Counted from the stretch's first letter, positions 17,966-28,032 are shown. The stretch: 64,000 nt of DNA from Psychroserpens sp041224425 (GCF_041224425.1 NZ_JBGFGL010000075.1:186001-250000), one strand, 5' to 3'. The notes: generated by a model from the sequence alone, not told the origin. Program-made: numbers and translations.

Positions 17966-18736
17966 CTATGCTATTTTTTTGCCGTTCAAATCTAAATCTT
18001 TCAGTTCATAGATGTCTCGTTTTAAACAAATCATATCATTACCAACTTGAACAATCGAATATTTGCTTTTCAAATGGTTAATGGCATTTGACTTTTCTTC
18101 AGTGGTTAAATGCACGTGTTCAAAGAGAATTATTTGAGGTTGGTAGGATTTAAGGTCTAATTGCGAAAGTACATTCCAATCATAACCTTCCGTATCGATA
18201 TGTAATAGCTGTAGTTTTTGGATGCCATGCTTTTGAAACAAACCGTCTAAGGTTAACCCAGTTAATCGCATTTCGATAATATAAGGTTCCAATGCACCAT
18301 TGAGATGTTTTGTAATGTTCTCTCTTTTAAAGGAGCCTAACTGATCATACCATTTTGGTAGGTTTTGGACATGGTTTTTCGCTTCTTCCTTAACCGAATA
18401 GAAGATTTGTTCCGTTCCGTTGTTAATAGCTGAATTTTCAAAGGAAAACCTCGTCTCTTCTCCATAATTGGTCTTTAATTTTTCAAACAGATAAGGAATT
18501 GGCTCTACAAATAAAGCGTTCCATTGATCATTCTTTTTTATGAGGTCTCTCAAAGGATCACCATGCATACCATCATTGGAACCAATTTGAACAATTTGTA
18601 TGGGTTCGTTAGGCAGTAATCGCTCTATCCAAACAGTTGGCTTATCAAATACATAGCGATTTTTTTTTCTGTGATATCGCTGTATTTTTTTTCCGATAAA
18701 AGGAAGCTTGGAAAGGAACTTTTTGACGTTTTTCAT
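17966..18736 (-). CDS. FkbM family methyltransferase
   Basis: 256 residues with an S-adenosylmethionine-binding fold: motif I IVQIGSNDGMHGD, then ALFVEPIPYLFEKL and LQLLHIDTEGYDWNVL, the FkbM hallmark. The N-terminus is strongly basic (KKIQRYHRKKNR). FkbM enzymes O-methylate sugars, polyketides or other metabolites; the acceptor cannot be told. No glycosyltransferases surround it, so a role in polysaccharide synthesis is only a possibility. Confidence 0.85.
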   Translation of the reverse strand: MKNVKKFLSKLPFIGKKIQRYHRKKNRYVFDKPTVWIERLLPNEPIQIVQIGSNDGMHGDPLRDLIKKNDQWNALFVEPIPYLFEKLKTNYGEETRFSFENSAINNGTEQIFYSVKEEAKNHVQNLPKWYDQLGSFKRENITKHLNGALEPYIIEMRLTGLTLDGLFQKHGIQKLQLLHIDTEGYDWNVLSQLDLKSYQPQIILFEHVHLTTEEKSNAINHLKSKYSIVQVGNDMICLKRDIYELKDLDLNGKKIA

Positions 18737-18763
18737 GATCTATAAGATCGAAAAAATAAATAA

Positions 18764-20002
18764 TTAATTTTTAGAGGCTGTAAGTTCCGCTATTTTACAA
18801 ATTACCTGTGTGGCCTTGATCATGCTTTCCACAGGCACATACTCATAACGTCCATGAAAATTATGACCACCAGCAAAAATATTAGGACAAGGTAATCCCA
18901 TATAACTTAATTGTGACCCATCAGTTCCACCACGAATTGGTTTTATCAAAGGTTCAATACCAAGTTCTTCCATGGCTTGTTCGGCAATATCAACAATATG
19001 CATCACAGGCTCAACCTTTTCCTTCATATTAAAATACTGATCTTTGATTTCTACAGAAATTACTTCGCGCTCGTATTCGGAATTGATGTAGTTAGCTAAC
19101 TTGTAAAAGGCCTCTTTACGAGCCTCAAAATGTTGCTTATCATGATCTCTAATGATATACTGTAAAATGGTTTCATCAACTGATCCATCAATGCCATACA
19201 AATGGAAAAAACCTTGATAGTCTTCAGTGTGCTCAGGAGTTTCCAATCTAGGTAAACCATTAATAAATTCTGTAGCGATATACATAGAATTCACCATTTT
19301 ACCTTTAGCATAGCCAGGATGAACAATCTTACCCTTTACTTTTACCTTAGCACCAGCAGCATTGAAGTTTTCGTATTCCAATTCTCCAACTTGACTTCCA
19401 TCCATAGTGTAGGCCCAATCGGCACCGAATTTCTCAACATCGAAATGATGTGCACCACGACCAATTTCCTCATCAGGAGTAAACCCAATACGAATTTTTC
19501 CATGCTTTATTTCAGGATGCTTGATTAGATATTCCATAGCGGAAACAATTTCAGTAATGCCTGCTTTATCATCAGCTCCCAAAAGAGTTGTGCCATCAGT
19601 TACAATTAAGGTCTGGCCTTTGTATAGCAACAAGTCATCAAAATCATCAGGAGATAAAACAATATCGTCAGTAGCGTTTAAGACAATATCTTTGCCATTG
19701 TAGTTTTCGATCACTCTTGGCTTCACATTGGCTCCTGTAAAATCTGGTGAGGTATCAAAATGGGAAATAAAGCCTATGGTTGGCACCTCATGATCGACAT
19801 TGCTTGGTAATGTTGCCATGATGTAAGCCTTATCATCAATGCTTACATCAGTTAATCCTATCGCTTTGAGTTCTTCAACCAACTTATTGGCGAGATCCCA
19901 TTGCTTTTTGGTACTCGGTGTGGTTTCGCTTTCTGGATCAGATTCAGTATCAATTACTACATAACTAGTAAACCTATTGATAAGGTGTTGTTTATCAATC
20001 AT
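18764..20002 (-). CDS. pepT: peptidase T (tripeptide aminopeptidase)
   Basis: 412 residues, the usual length of PepT, an M20 di-zinc enzyme that removes the N-terminal residue of tripeptides in the cytoplasm. Metal-site motifs are present: FISHFDTSPD (His81, Asp83), LLGADDKAG, TPDEEIGRGAHHFD and PIRGGTDGSQLS. It ends before FkbM with a 27-bp gap and follows the universal stress protein gene by 6 bp, so the latter two share a transcript. Confidence 0.95.
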   Translation of the reverse strand: MIDKQHLINRFTSYVVIDTESDPESETTPSTKKQWDLANKLVEELKAIGLTDVSIDDKAYIMATLPSNVDHEVPTIGFISHFDTSPDFTGANVKPRVIENYNGKDIVLNATDDIVLSPDDFDDLLLYKGQTLIVTDGTTLLGADDKAGITEIVSAMEYLIKHPEIKHGKIRIGFTPDEEIGRGAHHFDVEKFGADWAYTMDGSQVGELEYENFNAAGAKVKVKGKIVHPGYAKGKMVNSMYIATEFINGLPRLETPEHTEDYQGFFHLYGIDGSVDETILQYIIRDHDKQHFEARKEAFYKLANYINSEYEREVISVEIKDQYFNMKEKVEPVMHIVDIAEQAMEELGIEPLIKPIRGGTDGSQLSYMGLPCPNIFAGGHNFHGRYEYVPVESMIKATQVICKIAELTASKN

Positions 20003-20008
20003 ACTATT

Positions 20009-20839
20009 TTACTTTTTTAAGGTAATTACTGGAAGTTTTGACTGGTTGACTAAGTCTTCAGAGATACTTCCTGCAAACAAATGGCTGATTCCTTTTCTAC
20101 CATGTGTGATCATAGCTATGGCATCCATACTGTTTTTATTGGCATAGTTCATTACAGCATTTTCAACGCTATAGTCAGCTATGTAGGTAATTTGATCTTT
20201 CCATTCTGGATGTTTCGCTTTATGAAGGAAGTTTTCTACCCGCTCTTCAATTTCTTCCGTACTGGCGAAATTGATATTAGGTCGGTTCACATGCAATAAG
20301 GTAACTTTATTGCTTAAACTGTTTAGCAACTCCATAGCCGAAGAGACAGCAGAGACACTATCTTCTGAAAAATCGGTTGCTAAAACAACTGCTTCAAACT
20401 CAACAGACTTAGGTTTGGATTTTACAACCAAAACGGGTGTATTACTGTAACGGACAACCTTTTCGGTATTGGAACCTGTAAAGACGCCATCATAATCGTT
20501 TATACCTTTTGAGCCCATTATAACCAAATCGGCTTTGAGTTGTGTAGCAACTTCATCAACTTCCTTAAGAACCTTGTGGTGTTTGATCATTGGTGTCACG
20601 GTAATTCCTTCTAGATAAGGCTTGTCAAGGAAGGATTCAAACTTTTTATTGGTTACCATTAACATGAAAGCCGTTTCTTCATTTTTTTCAGAGCTAGATG
20701 CACTAAAAATAGATTCGGAAAGTTCCAACATATGCATCACAATCAACTCTGCATTGTGTTTTTTTGCAAGTAAAGCACCTGTTTCCAAGGCATATTCAGA
20801 GTGTTTGGAAAAATCAACTGGAATTATAATTTTTTTCAT
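20009..20839 (-). CDS. universal stress protein, two tandem Usp domains
   Basis: 276 residues from ATG 20839 (the frame extends to a TTG at 20866, but MKKIIIPVDFSKHSEYAL is the standard Usp start). It holds two UspA domains, 1-140 and about 145-276. The first ends with VIMGSKGINDYDGVFTGSNTEKVVRYS and the second with AMITHGRKGISHLFAGSISEDLV; both have the G-2X-G-9X-G(S/T)-type nucleotide-binding loop. It probably binds ATP and responds to stress or energy limitation. It is co-transcribed with pepT. Confidence 0.92.
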   Translation of the reverse strand: MKKIIIPVDFSKHSEYALETGALLAKKHNAELIVMHMLELSESIFSASSSEKNEETAFMLMVTNKKFESFLDKPYLEGITVTPMIKHHKVLKEVDEVATQLKADLVIMGSKGINDYDGVFTGSNTEKVVRYSNTPVLVVKSKPKSVEFEAVVLATDFSEDSVSAVSSAMELLNSLSNKVTLLHVNRPNINFASTEEIEERVENFLHKAKHPEWKDQITYIADYSVENAVMNYANKNSMDAIAMITHGRKGISHLFAGSISEDLVNQSKLPVITLKK

Positions 20840-20960
20840 GATGGGTTTTGATTTAGTTATGTTCAAAAATAGAGAAAGTATTGCAGAAAAAATATGATAA
20901 ATGACATTTTCTAATTGAAATTATTGGACTTCAAAACTCTCGTTAAAGGATTAAGATTCT

Positions 20961-20968
20961 TATTTTTG
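20961..20968 (+). promoter_or_regulatory. -7 element before pyrD
   Basis: TATTTTTG matches TAnnTTTG 18 bp before the pyrD start codon. No TTG is found at the usual -33 distance, so the promoter is incomplete or weak. Confidence 0.45.
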
Positions 20969-20986
20969 TATGATAAAACTTGATTC

Positions 20987-22012
20987 ATGTACAAAACCAT
21001 AATCCGACCAATTTTATTTCAATTTGATCCAGAGAAAGTCCATCATTTTACATTTTCATTTATTAGGACCGTATGCAAAATACCAGGTGTTGAATCGCTA
21101 ATTAATATGTCTTATCAAATTGAAAACCCTCAACTGGAACGCCAATTATTCGGATTGACTTTTAAAAATCCTGTAGGTTTGGCAGCTGGTTTTGACAAGG
21201 ATGCAAAACTCTTCAATGAGTTATCAAACTTCGGATTTGGTTTTATTGAAATAGGAACCTTAACACCTAAACCTCAAGCAGGCAATCCGAAGAAGCGATT
21301 GTTCAGATTGAAATCAGATTCAGCCATCATCAATAGAATGGGTTTCAATAATGGAGGTGTTAAAAAAGCTGTTGAACGTTTGAAAAAAAATAAAAACGTA
21401 CTTATTGGTGGTAACATAGGAAAAAATAAAACAACGCCAAACGAAGCTGCTGTTGAAGACTATAAAATTTGCTTTAATACCTTGTTTGATTATGTCGATT
21501 ATTTTGTAGTTAACGTAAGTTCTCCAAATACACCAAACTTAAGAGCACTTCAGGATAAAGAACCTTTGACCAATTTGTTGAAAACGCTAAAGTCTGAAAA
21601 CGATAAAAAACTTTCGGCTAAACCGATTCTTTTAAAAATTGCGCCTGATTTATCTGATGACCAATTAATGGATATTATTGAGATTGTTTCCGAAACGCAA
21701 ATTGATGGTGTCATTGCTACCAATACAACAATTTCAAGGGAAGGACTGCATTCTAAAAATAAAGCTGAGGTTGGCGGATTGAGTGGAAAACCACTTGCGA
21801 ATCGTTCAACGGAAGTTATTAGGTTTTTAGCTCAAAAAAGCAACAAAGCTTTTCCAATCATTGGTGTTGGTGGCATTCATTCAGCGGAAGACGCCCTTGA
21901 AAAATTAGAAGCTGGAGCTGATTTAATTCAATTGTATACTGGATTTATCTACGAAGGTCCGAAACTCATTAAAGACATCAATAAAGCTATATTAAAAAAA
22001 GCGAACCGATAA
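20987..22012 (+). CDS. pyrD: quinone-dependent dihydroorotate dehydrogenase
   Basis: 341 residues of class 2 PyrD, which oxidises dihydroorotate to orotate with a membrane quinone as acceptor in pyrimidine synthesis. The amphipathic N-terminal helix (YKTIIRPILFQFDPEKVHHF) is the membrane and quinone contact. Core motifs are NPVGLAAGFDKD, IEIGTLTPKPQAGNPKKRLFR, INRMGFNN, VNVSSPNTPNLR with the catalytic Ser, and IGVGGIHSAEDA. It is divergent from the universal stress protein gene and is followed by a terminator. Confidence 0.96.
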   Translation: MYKTIIRPILFQFDPEKVHHFTFSFIRTVCKIPGVESLINMSYQIENPQLERQLFGLTFKNPVGLAAGFDKDAKLFNELSNFGFGFIEIGTLTPKPQAGNPKKRLFRLKSDSAIINRMGFNNGGVKKAVERLKKNKNVLIGGNIGKNKTTPNEAAVEDYKICFNTLFDYVDYFVVNVSSPNTPNLRALQDKEPLTNLLKTLKSENDKKLSAKPILLKIAPDLSDDQLMDIIEIVSETQIDGVIATNTTISREGLHSKNKAEVGGLSGKPLANRSTEVIRFLAQKSNKAFPIIGVGGIHSAEDALEKLEAGADLIQLYTGFIYEGPKLIKDINKAILKKANR

Positions 22013-22028
22013 AACGATTCGCTTTTTT
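21995..22028. terminator. terminator of pyrD, probably bidirectional
   Basis: AAAAAAGCGAA (21995-22005) and TTCGCTTTTTT (22018-22028) form an 11-bp stem that overlaps the pyrD stop. The A/T-rich arms give U-runs on both strands, so the convergent M43 protease gene may use it too. Confidence 0.8.
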
Positions 22029-22050
22029 AAGCCTTAAATTACAATGACCA

Positions 22051-23976
22051 TTAATTTTTAATGAAAGGAATTGTAGTTGAATTGCTGTCTTTTTTCAATT
22101 TAACAAAGTACATGCCTTCACTAAATGCTTCTACATTGATAGAAAGGTCAGACTCTTGTGCAATGTCTCTTTGTTCAACCAATTGTCCTAACATGTTATA
22201 AATGGAATAACTGTCTGGCAAATTATTGGTATCAGACAATTTGATATTCAACATTGAATTTGTTGGATTTGGATAAACTGAAATAGTGTTATCAGCAAAG
22301 TAATCGTTAACAGATAAAGTACCAACGATATCAATATCATCAATAGCAATATCACTATTATAACTATTACCTCGAATCGCTCTAAATCTGATTACAATAG
22401 ACTGGTTTGCGTAAGCCGAAAGGTCTATTTGTCGCTGTAAGTAATCTTCACCAGTACTGGCTTGTTGCTGCCCAGAGATTACAGGAGTGACATCATTTGT
22501 AAATCCTGATCCAGAATCAATATCAACATGAAGCTCTCCCATAGAATCACCATACATATGATAGTAAAATGATAGTACAGCATCTACAGAGTTGATTTCA
22601 ATACAAGGAGAGGTATAGGTAGCTACATCACCAGTTCCTGAACCTGAAGCTTCAGTGTATATATACAAACCATCTCCCATTGTTGAATTGTCACCATTAG
22701 GACCAGTACTTGTAGAAGTTGTTGTGCCTGCGTTTAGAGTCCAAGAAAATGAGGAGTTAGAATCGATCTTCCAACCGCTATCCTCTATATCTGTTAGAGC
22801 ATTGAAGTTTCGGCTTAATGGAAGACTTTCGTTTGAACCAACACTAACAAATCCATCGACACTCTTTATGATTGAAGTTTGTGCATTCGAAACTACTAAA
22901 CTTACATCGTAAATACCAGGTGTATTGTAAACGTGCGTTGGATTAGGAGTGGTGTAATCTGTTACTAAGTCACCATCGACATCCCATTCCCATGAAGTTG
23001 CACCAACACTACTGTCTGTGAAGTTAACCGTTAATGAATTTTGACAGGTTTGAGTGGCATCAGCCGTAAAGTCAACACTAAAAGTTGGACAATCAAAATT
23101 ATTTCTGACAGTTTGATATGTAGCATAAATTCTCGCGTATTGTTGAGGTGAAAAATAGGTTCTACATGGCTTTCTTGAATATGACATCACATTTGTTGGA
23201 TCTGGAACGTAAAAATCACCATTTGGATCTGTGTCACTTCCTATGTAAACACAAGAAGAAGTAACATTGGAATAAGATAAAGTAGGATCTGCAGGTGTAT
23301 CACATATGTAATCTCCAGCTGTTGTACAATTTGTTCCGTCTACATACTCGTCTGGTATACTTGAGCTACCATGTGTGTGTCTAAGACTGAAAAAATGTCC
23401 CATCTCGTGCGCTAACGTGCTTCCGTTTAAAGCACATGAATTGTCCATGACAATCACATCAGGTCCTCCAGGATAATATGCATAACCACAAATAGCACTA
23501 CCAGAACTGGCACGTGTTACCGAATTTGCGAAGTATATATTGATGAGACCATTAACATTGTAAGTTCCTGTCATTGCTGCTTCAGAACTATCAACATAAT
23601 CGTAATAGGTACTGTTATCTATGTAATTTATACCTTCACATAAATAAAAATACATATTAGCGTTTGCATAAAAAGCATTCATGACTGCAATGGCACTATT
23701 AAGCTGAGACGTGCTTAAACCTCCAAAGCCACCAGATGTTCTGATAACGTGAGCTTTAATAGGAATTGAATAATAGGCTCTTGCCTGATTGTCATTGGTT
23801 AAAAAATCCTTTTCATAAGATTTAATCAATTCCAGGTTTTCTTGAAGAAAATTTAATGATTCAGGTGTTTCAATAACACCACATTCAGAACTGTTTTGAG
23901 AGGTCACTAGCAAAGGTAGTACTAGAAAAATTGCCAAAATAGCTAAAATGCGATGAGTAGGGTAATTTAATTTCAT
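22051..23976 (-). CDS. secreted M43-family metalloprotease with PKD domain and T9SS sorting signal
   Basis: 641 residues. After a signal peptide comes a pappalysin-type M43 peptidase domain (about 55-310) with the extended zinc motif HEMGHFFSLRH and the downstream Met-turn region DPTNVMSYSRKPC. A PKD domain follows (SWEWDVDGDL), then a beta-sandwich domain and a type A T9SS C-terminal domain (ISVYPNPTNSMLNIKL to the end). It should be exported through the T9SS and attached to or released from the cell surface to degrade proteins. Confidence 0.93.
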   Translation of the reverse strand: MKLNYPTHRILAILAIFLVLPLLVTSQNSSECGVIETPESLNFLQENLELIKSYEKDFLTNDNQARAYYSIPIKAHVIRTSGGFGGLSTSQLNSAIAVMNAFYANANMYFYLCEGINYIDNSTYYDYVDSSEAAMTGTYNVNGLINIYFANSVTRASSGSAICGYAYYPGGPDVIVMDNSCALNGSTLAHEMGHFFSLRHTHGSSSIPDEYVDGTNCTTAGDYICDTPADPTLSYSNVTSSCVYIGSDTDPNGDFYVPDPTNVMSYSRKPCRTYFSPQQYARIYATYQTVRNNFDCPTFSVDFTADATQTCQNSLTVNFTDSSVGATSWEWDVDGDLVTDYTTPNPTHVYNTPGIYDVSLVVSNAQTSIIKSVDGFVSVGSNESLPLSRNFNALTDIEDSGWKIDSNSSFSWTLNAGTTTSTSTGPNGDNSTMGDGLYIYTEASGSGTGDVATYTSPCIEINSVDAVLSFYYHMYGDSMGELHVDIDSGSGFTNDVTPVISGQQQASTGEDYLQRQIDLSAYANQSIVIRFRAIRGNSYNSDIAIDDIDIVGTLSVNDYFADNTISVYPNPTNSMLNIKLSDTNNLPDSYSIYNMLGQLVEQRDIAQESDLSINVEAFSEGMYFVKLKKDSNSTTIPFIKN

Positions 23977-24191
23977 AGTAATGATTATATTTTTTAAGCT
24001 AAAAAGTAAAAATAAAAAAATTGGTTTAAAATACAGGCTTATATTAAAAATATTAAGTTAAACTTCTCAAATATCAGATATTTAGGCACTTAGTGTTCTT
24101 TGTGCTATGTTGTTTTTTCCTAACATAGTATTTGATCGCTAAACTTAGTTGTAATTCAATTAAGTTTTATTTTTACGGAAAATAACACATT

Positions 24192-24818
24192 TTGAATTTT
24201 GAATTTCTCATATCATTTGTCATTGCAACAGCTGCATTAGCACTTTCGCCAGGACCAGATAATATTTATGTACTGATGCAAAGTACGGTCCATGGAAAGA
24301 CATTTGGATTGGCGACCGTTGCTGGTTTGATATCTGGATGTTTGGTGCATACCACTTTAGTGGCTTTTGGGGTTTCGGCCATTATTAAGCAGAGCGATAC
24401 TCTATTCTTTGTATTGAAGCTCTTTGGTGCATTGTACTTATTATATTTGGCTTTCAAAGTGTACAATTCTAATGATAAATTAGACTTGAAATCAGATGCT
24501 GTTCCGAAAAAGAGCACAGGACAGTTGTTTAAACAAGGTTTCATCATGAATATGTTGAACCCCAAAGTCTCTATTTTTTTCTTGGCTTTTTTTCCTGGAT
24601 TTTTGTTTAGTGATACACTAAGTCATGTGATACAGTTTTATGTTCTAGGACTGTTGTTCATGTTGGTTTCCGCGATTATTTTTTCAACCATTGCGATTTT
24701 GGCAGGATTTATTTCAGATTATACAATGAAACATGCACGTGTTGGACAATATCTTAAGTGGTTGCAAATTGTTGTGTTTGTTGGAATAGCGATCCTTATT
24801 TTTATGTCTGAAAATTGA
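24192..24818 (+). CDS. LysE/RhtB family amino-acid exporter
   Basis: 208 residues with six predicted helices. The family signature is near the start (ATAALALSPGPDNIYVLMQS), and the middle helix carries LFGALYLLYLAFKVY and GFIMNMLNPKVSIFFLAFFPGF. It should export amino acids or derivatives by proton exchange. The start is TTG at 24192; its sequence MNFEFLISF fits family N-termini and no ATG lies nearby. It is followed after 37 bp by the HMG-CoA lyase gene on the same strand. Confidence 0.9.
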   Translation: MNFEFLISFVIATAALALSPGPDNIYVLMQSTVHGKTFGLATVAGLISGCLVHTTLVAFGVSAIIKQSDTLFFVLKLFGALYLLYLAFKVYNSNDKLDLKSDAVPKKSTGQLFKQGFIMNMLNPKVSIFFLAFFPGFLFSDTLSHVIQFYVLGLLFMLVSAIIFSTIAILAGFISDYTMKHARVGQYLKWLQIVVFVGIAILIFMSEN

Positions 24819-24841
24819 ATCTTCAGAACCATCATATTTGC

Positions 24842-24849
24842 TATCTTTG
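24842..24849 (+). promoter_or_regulatory. -7 element directly before the HMG-CoA lyase gene
   Basis: TATCTTTG matches TAnnTTTG and ends only 6 bases before the ATG at 24856. A TTG at 24815-24817 lies 24 bp upstream, slightly beyond the usual range. If used, the transcript would be nearly leaderless. Confidence 0.4.
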
Positions 24850-24855
24850 AAGCAC

Positions 24856-25719
24856 ATGAATACACCTTTGAAAATAATAGAATGCCCTAGGGATGCCATG
24901 CAAGGGATCAAGGATTTTATTCCTACCGAGAAAAAGGTACAATACATCCAGTCCTTATTGCGTGTGGGTTTTGATACGATTGACTTTGGAAGTTTCGTGT
25001 CACCAAAGGCCATTCCGCAAATGGTAGATACGGCAGAAGTATTATCAAAGCTCGACTTGAGCCATACGAATAGTAAATTATTAGCCATAATAGCCAACAC
25101 AAGAGGAGCTCAAGATGCATGTCAGCATCCCGAAATTGATTATTTGGGGTATCCGTTTTCCATTTCAGAAAACTTCCAGATGCGTAATACCCACAAAACC
25201 ATTGCACAATCTGTAGTGATTCTTTCTGAAATTTTAGAGCTGGCAGAACAGCACAATAAGGAAGTCGTGGTGTATATTTCCATGGGTTTTGGAAACCCTT
25301 ATGGTGATCCATGGAACGTTGATATTGTAGGTGAGTGGACTGAGCGATTGAACAAAATGGGAGTGAAGATATTGTCATTAAGCGATACGATTGGAAGTTC
25401 CAATCCGGAAAACATATCTTACCTTTTTTCGAATCTCATTCCAAAATATCCAAAGATCGAGTTTGGGGCACATTTGCACACTACGCCTTCCACATGGTTT
25501 GAAAAAGTAGATGCAGCATACAAGTCAGGCTGTATGCGCTTTGATGGTGCTATTCAAGGATTTGGTGGTTGCCCAATGGCTAAAGATGAACTCACGGGAA
25601 ATATGCCAACAGAGAAATTATTGTCGTATTTCACCTCTAATAAGCACAATAACCTCAATGCCATGAGTTTTGAAAGTGCTTATAATGAAGCCTCAAAGAT
25701 TTTCAATGTTTACCATTAA
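24856..25719 (+). CDS. hydroxymethylglutaryl-CoA lyase
   Basis: 287 residues of a TIM-barrel enzyme that splits HMG-CoA into acetyl-CoA and acetoacetate, the last step of leucine breakdown. It has the start IIECPRDAMQGI, DFGSFVSPKAIPQM, SLSDTIGSSNP, GAHLHTTP and the signature GFGGCPMAKDELTGNMPTE with the catalytic Cys. ATG 24856 is preferred over TTG 24838. It belongs functionally with leucine dehydrogenase and IcmF rather than with its LysE neighbour. Confidence 0.92.
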   Translation: MNTPLKIIECPRDAMQGIKDFIPTEKKVQYIQSLLRVGFDTIDFGSFVSPKAIPQMVDTAEVLSKLDLSHTNSKLLAIIANTRGAQDACQHPEIDYLGYPFSISENFQMRNTHKTIAQSVVILSEILELAEQHNKEVVVYISMGFGNPYGDPWNVDIVGEWTERLNKMGVKILSLSDTIGSSNPENISYLFSNLIPKYPKIEFGAHLHTTPSTWFEKVDAAYKSGCMRFDGAIQGFGGCPMAKDELTGNMPTEKLLSYFTSNKHNNLNAMSFESAYNEASKIFNVYH

Positions 25720-25747
25720 AAAAGCATCACGTATTGTGATGCTTTTT
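25719..25747. terminator. bidirectional terminator between HMG-CoA lyase and the TonB receptor
   Basis: AAAGCATCAC (25721-25730) and GTGATGCTTT (25736-25745) with a 5-nt loop and flanking A and T runs, between two convergent genes. Confidence 0.88.
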
Positions 25748-25767
25748 GTGTTTTGTTATATCCCATT

Positions 25768-27996
25768 TTAAAATTTGATTTCCAGTCCGCCATAGGCTCC
25801 AAAAGGATGTCCAGGTCTTAAACCAGCAGGAACTCTGGAAACAGCATAGGTTTCGTCAAGAAGATTGATGATGTTTCCGGTTAAACTCAAATATTTGTTG
25901 AGGTGGTATTTTCCAGACACATCTATGACAAAATTGGAAATTACGCCATTGGTAGAATTTATACTGCCTGTTCCCGCTGAGGTCCTGAAAGCGCCATTAT
26001 ATCGTCCATTGATATTGATTTCATACTTTTTATGCTCTAGGGATAAAGAAGCGTTAAATTGATGCTTTGAAATATATGGCAGTTCATCACCTTCAGTGAC
26101 TTCGCCCCAAAGTCCGTCATCACTTCCAAAACTGTTATCGAACTTGGCATCGGTAAAGGTATAGCCAATGGTTAAGGGCAATGCTAATTTTGAATTGTTT
26201 TCCAAAAGATCGTAATTCAATAGCAGTTCAAGACCTTTAACGGAAACTTCACCAGCATTGAATTGCTCCAAAGAACCGGTTCCACCTGTTGCCGCAAGGT
26301 CACTACCCAAAAGGTTGCTGTAATCGTTATAAAAAACAACGGCCTCACCTCTAAGTCCTTTGTAATTGAATCTTGAACCCAGCTCATAATTAATACTTTC
26401 TTCGGCTTGTTGTCCTTCTTGGTTGCTCGGTGGTGAAAACCCTTTGTGAATCCCTCCAAAAATTGTAGCGTTGTTGTTGTTGAATTTGTAATTAAATCCC
26501 ATTCCAGGAATAAAAACATCCACTCTGTTTTCCCGTTCAGAAAAATCAACACCTGTTCTCCCAGGATCACTGTTGCCATAATTTTCACGGGTCAGACTTA
26601 TGTTCTCATAACGTAAACCAGGAGTGAAAGTCCATTTTTTGTATTTCAACTTATATAAAACATATGAGGCAAAAGCATGTGCTTTACTGATTCTATTGGC
26701 ATCCGTTCCTGGAACACCTTCAGAAGTCAAAACCATTTCTCCGTCAGTAATTTGATAGCCGTCTTTCCATTGAAAACGATCTTCCTCATCGTAATGGTAG
26801 CGCAATCCAATTTCAAGATCGTGAAAAACCTCCTCTCCAGACCAATGGTAATCCAACTTGGTCTGTACACCTTTGGAAACATAATCACGATTGTTGGCTT
26901 TGACAAATAGAGCATCAGCATCAGAATCAACAGTTCCGTTTACAATATTGAAATACTCCGAAAACTGTTCTGGAGCCTGCAAAACTGAAGCAATTCCAAC
27001 CTTCGTTCCATTTACGGCAATATCATTTAGCTTATACCAATTTCTAGAAAACCCATTGTAATACGCATTGGTTGTAATTCTCATACGATTGGAAAAATCC
27101 AATTGATGTGTGGCTATGACTTGAATATGATCGTTGGTCATGACATCTTCCTGTGAACTCGCATAACGATCAAAAGGATTCCTATTAAAATCATTTTGTG
27201 TCAATCCCAAATACGTTTCATTGGACACTTCATCAGAATACTGAAACTTTATATCAAAAGCATTTTGAACCTTTGCATCGGCTTTACTATTGATTCTAAA
27301 CTTAGCAACCACATCATTTTTATCAAATCCAGTATTGCTCCCATCAGGAAGATTTTTAAATCCATCAGAACTGAAATTTAAGTATTCGATACTATAACCG
27401 AAAACCTGTTTGCTATCACCAATTTTGGCATGTAGTTGGTTGGAGTTGAAACTGCCTGTACGCGCTCTCAAGTGACCTGATAATGTGCTTGGAATTTGAC
27501 TTGATACCATATTGATGGCGCCTCCCGTTGTAAATGGTCCATATTGAACCTGACTTGAACCTTTTAGGATTTCGACAGCTTCCATTCTTGCAACGGAAGG
27601 GAAATAATAGGCTGCAGGAGCACTGTATGGAGCAGGAGCGACAAGAACACCGTCTTCCATGATCGAGATTTTGGCACTTCGTTGAGGTGAGGTTCCTCTC
27701 AAACTTATGTTTGGTCTTAAACCAAATCCGTCCTCTTCATAAATATTGACACCAGGTACGGTTTTTAAAACACGGTTGATATCTGAGTAACTAAATTTTG
27801 ATAATTCCTCTGGGGAAATATAATAGGAGGATCCTGTTCTGTTTTTAGCTTGGTACTTATTGCCAAATATAACACTGGTTTTTAACAGGACTTCGTCCAG
27901 TTGCTGAATGGAGTCTTGTTGTTTTATGTCCTCATCGTTTTGAGCATATGAGACACCGACAAAAAGGATAAAAATTAGGGCTAATAGTTTCTTCAT
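25768..27996 (-). CDS. TonB-dependent receptor, FecA-like (iron/siderophore type)
   Basis: 742 residues from ATG 27996, which opens a signal peptide (MKKLLALIFILFVGVSYAQ). There is no carboxypeptidase-like extension; the plug follows at once (GVNIYEEDGFGLRPNISLRG, then EAVEILKGSSQVQYGP and TTGGAINMVSSQIP). The barrel ends in the TonB-receptor finish (PAGLRPGHPFGAYGGLEIKF, terminal Phe). The plug resembles Fe(III)-dicitrate and siderophore receptors. No FecI/FecR pair adjoins it, so the substrate is inferred only. Confidence 0.9.
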   Translation of the reverse strand: MKKLLALIFILFVGVSYAQNDEDIKQQDSIQQLDEVLLKTSVIFGNKYQAKNRTGSSYYISPEELSKFSYSDINRVLKTVPGVNIYEEDGFGLRPNISLRGTSPQRSAKISIMEDGVLVAPAPYSAPAAYYFPSVARMEAVEILKGSSQVQYGPFTTGGAINMVSSQIPSTLSGHLRARTGSFNSNQLHAKIGDSKQVFGYSIEYLNFSSDGFKNLPDGSNTGFDKNDVVAKFRINSKADAKVQNAFDIKFQYSDEVSNETYLGLTQNDFNRNPFDRYASSQEDVMTNDHIQVIATHQLDFSNRMRITTNAYYNGFSRNWYKLNDIAVNGTKVGIASVLQAPEQFSEYFNIVNGTVDSDADALFVKANNRDYVSKGVQTKLDYHWSGEEVFHDLEIGLRYHYDEEDRFQWKDGYQITDGEMVLTSEGVPGTDANRISKAHAFASYVLYKLKYKKWTFTPGLRYENISLTRENYGNSDPGRTGVDFSERENRVDVFIPGMGFNYKFNNNNATIFGGIHKGFSPPSNQEGQQAEESINYELGSRFNYKGLRGEAVVFYNDYSNLLGSDLAATGGTGSLEQFNAGEVSVKGLELLLNYDLLENNSKLALPLTIGYTFTDAKFDNSFGSDDGLWGEVTEGDELPYISKHQFNASLSLEHKKYEININGRYNGAFRTSAGTGSINSTNGVISNFVIDVSGKYHLNKYLSLTGNIINLLDETYAVSRVPAGLRPGHPFGAYGGLEIKF

Positions 27997-28032
27997 TTTA
28001 TTTAGACTTATTATAAATAGTTTAATTCGGTG

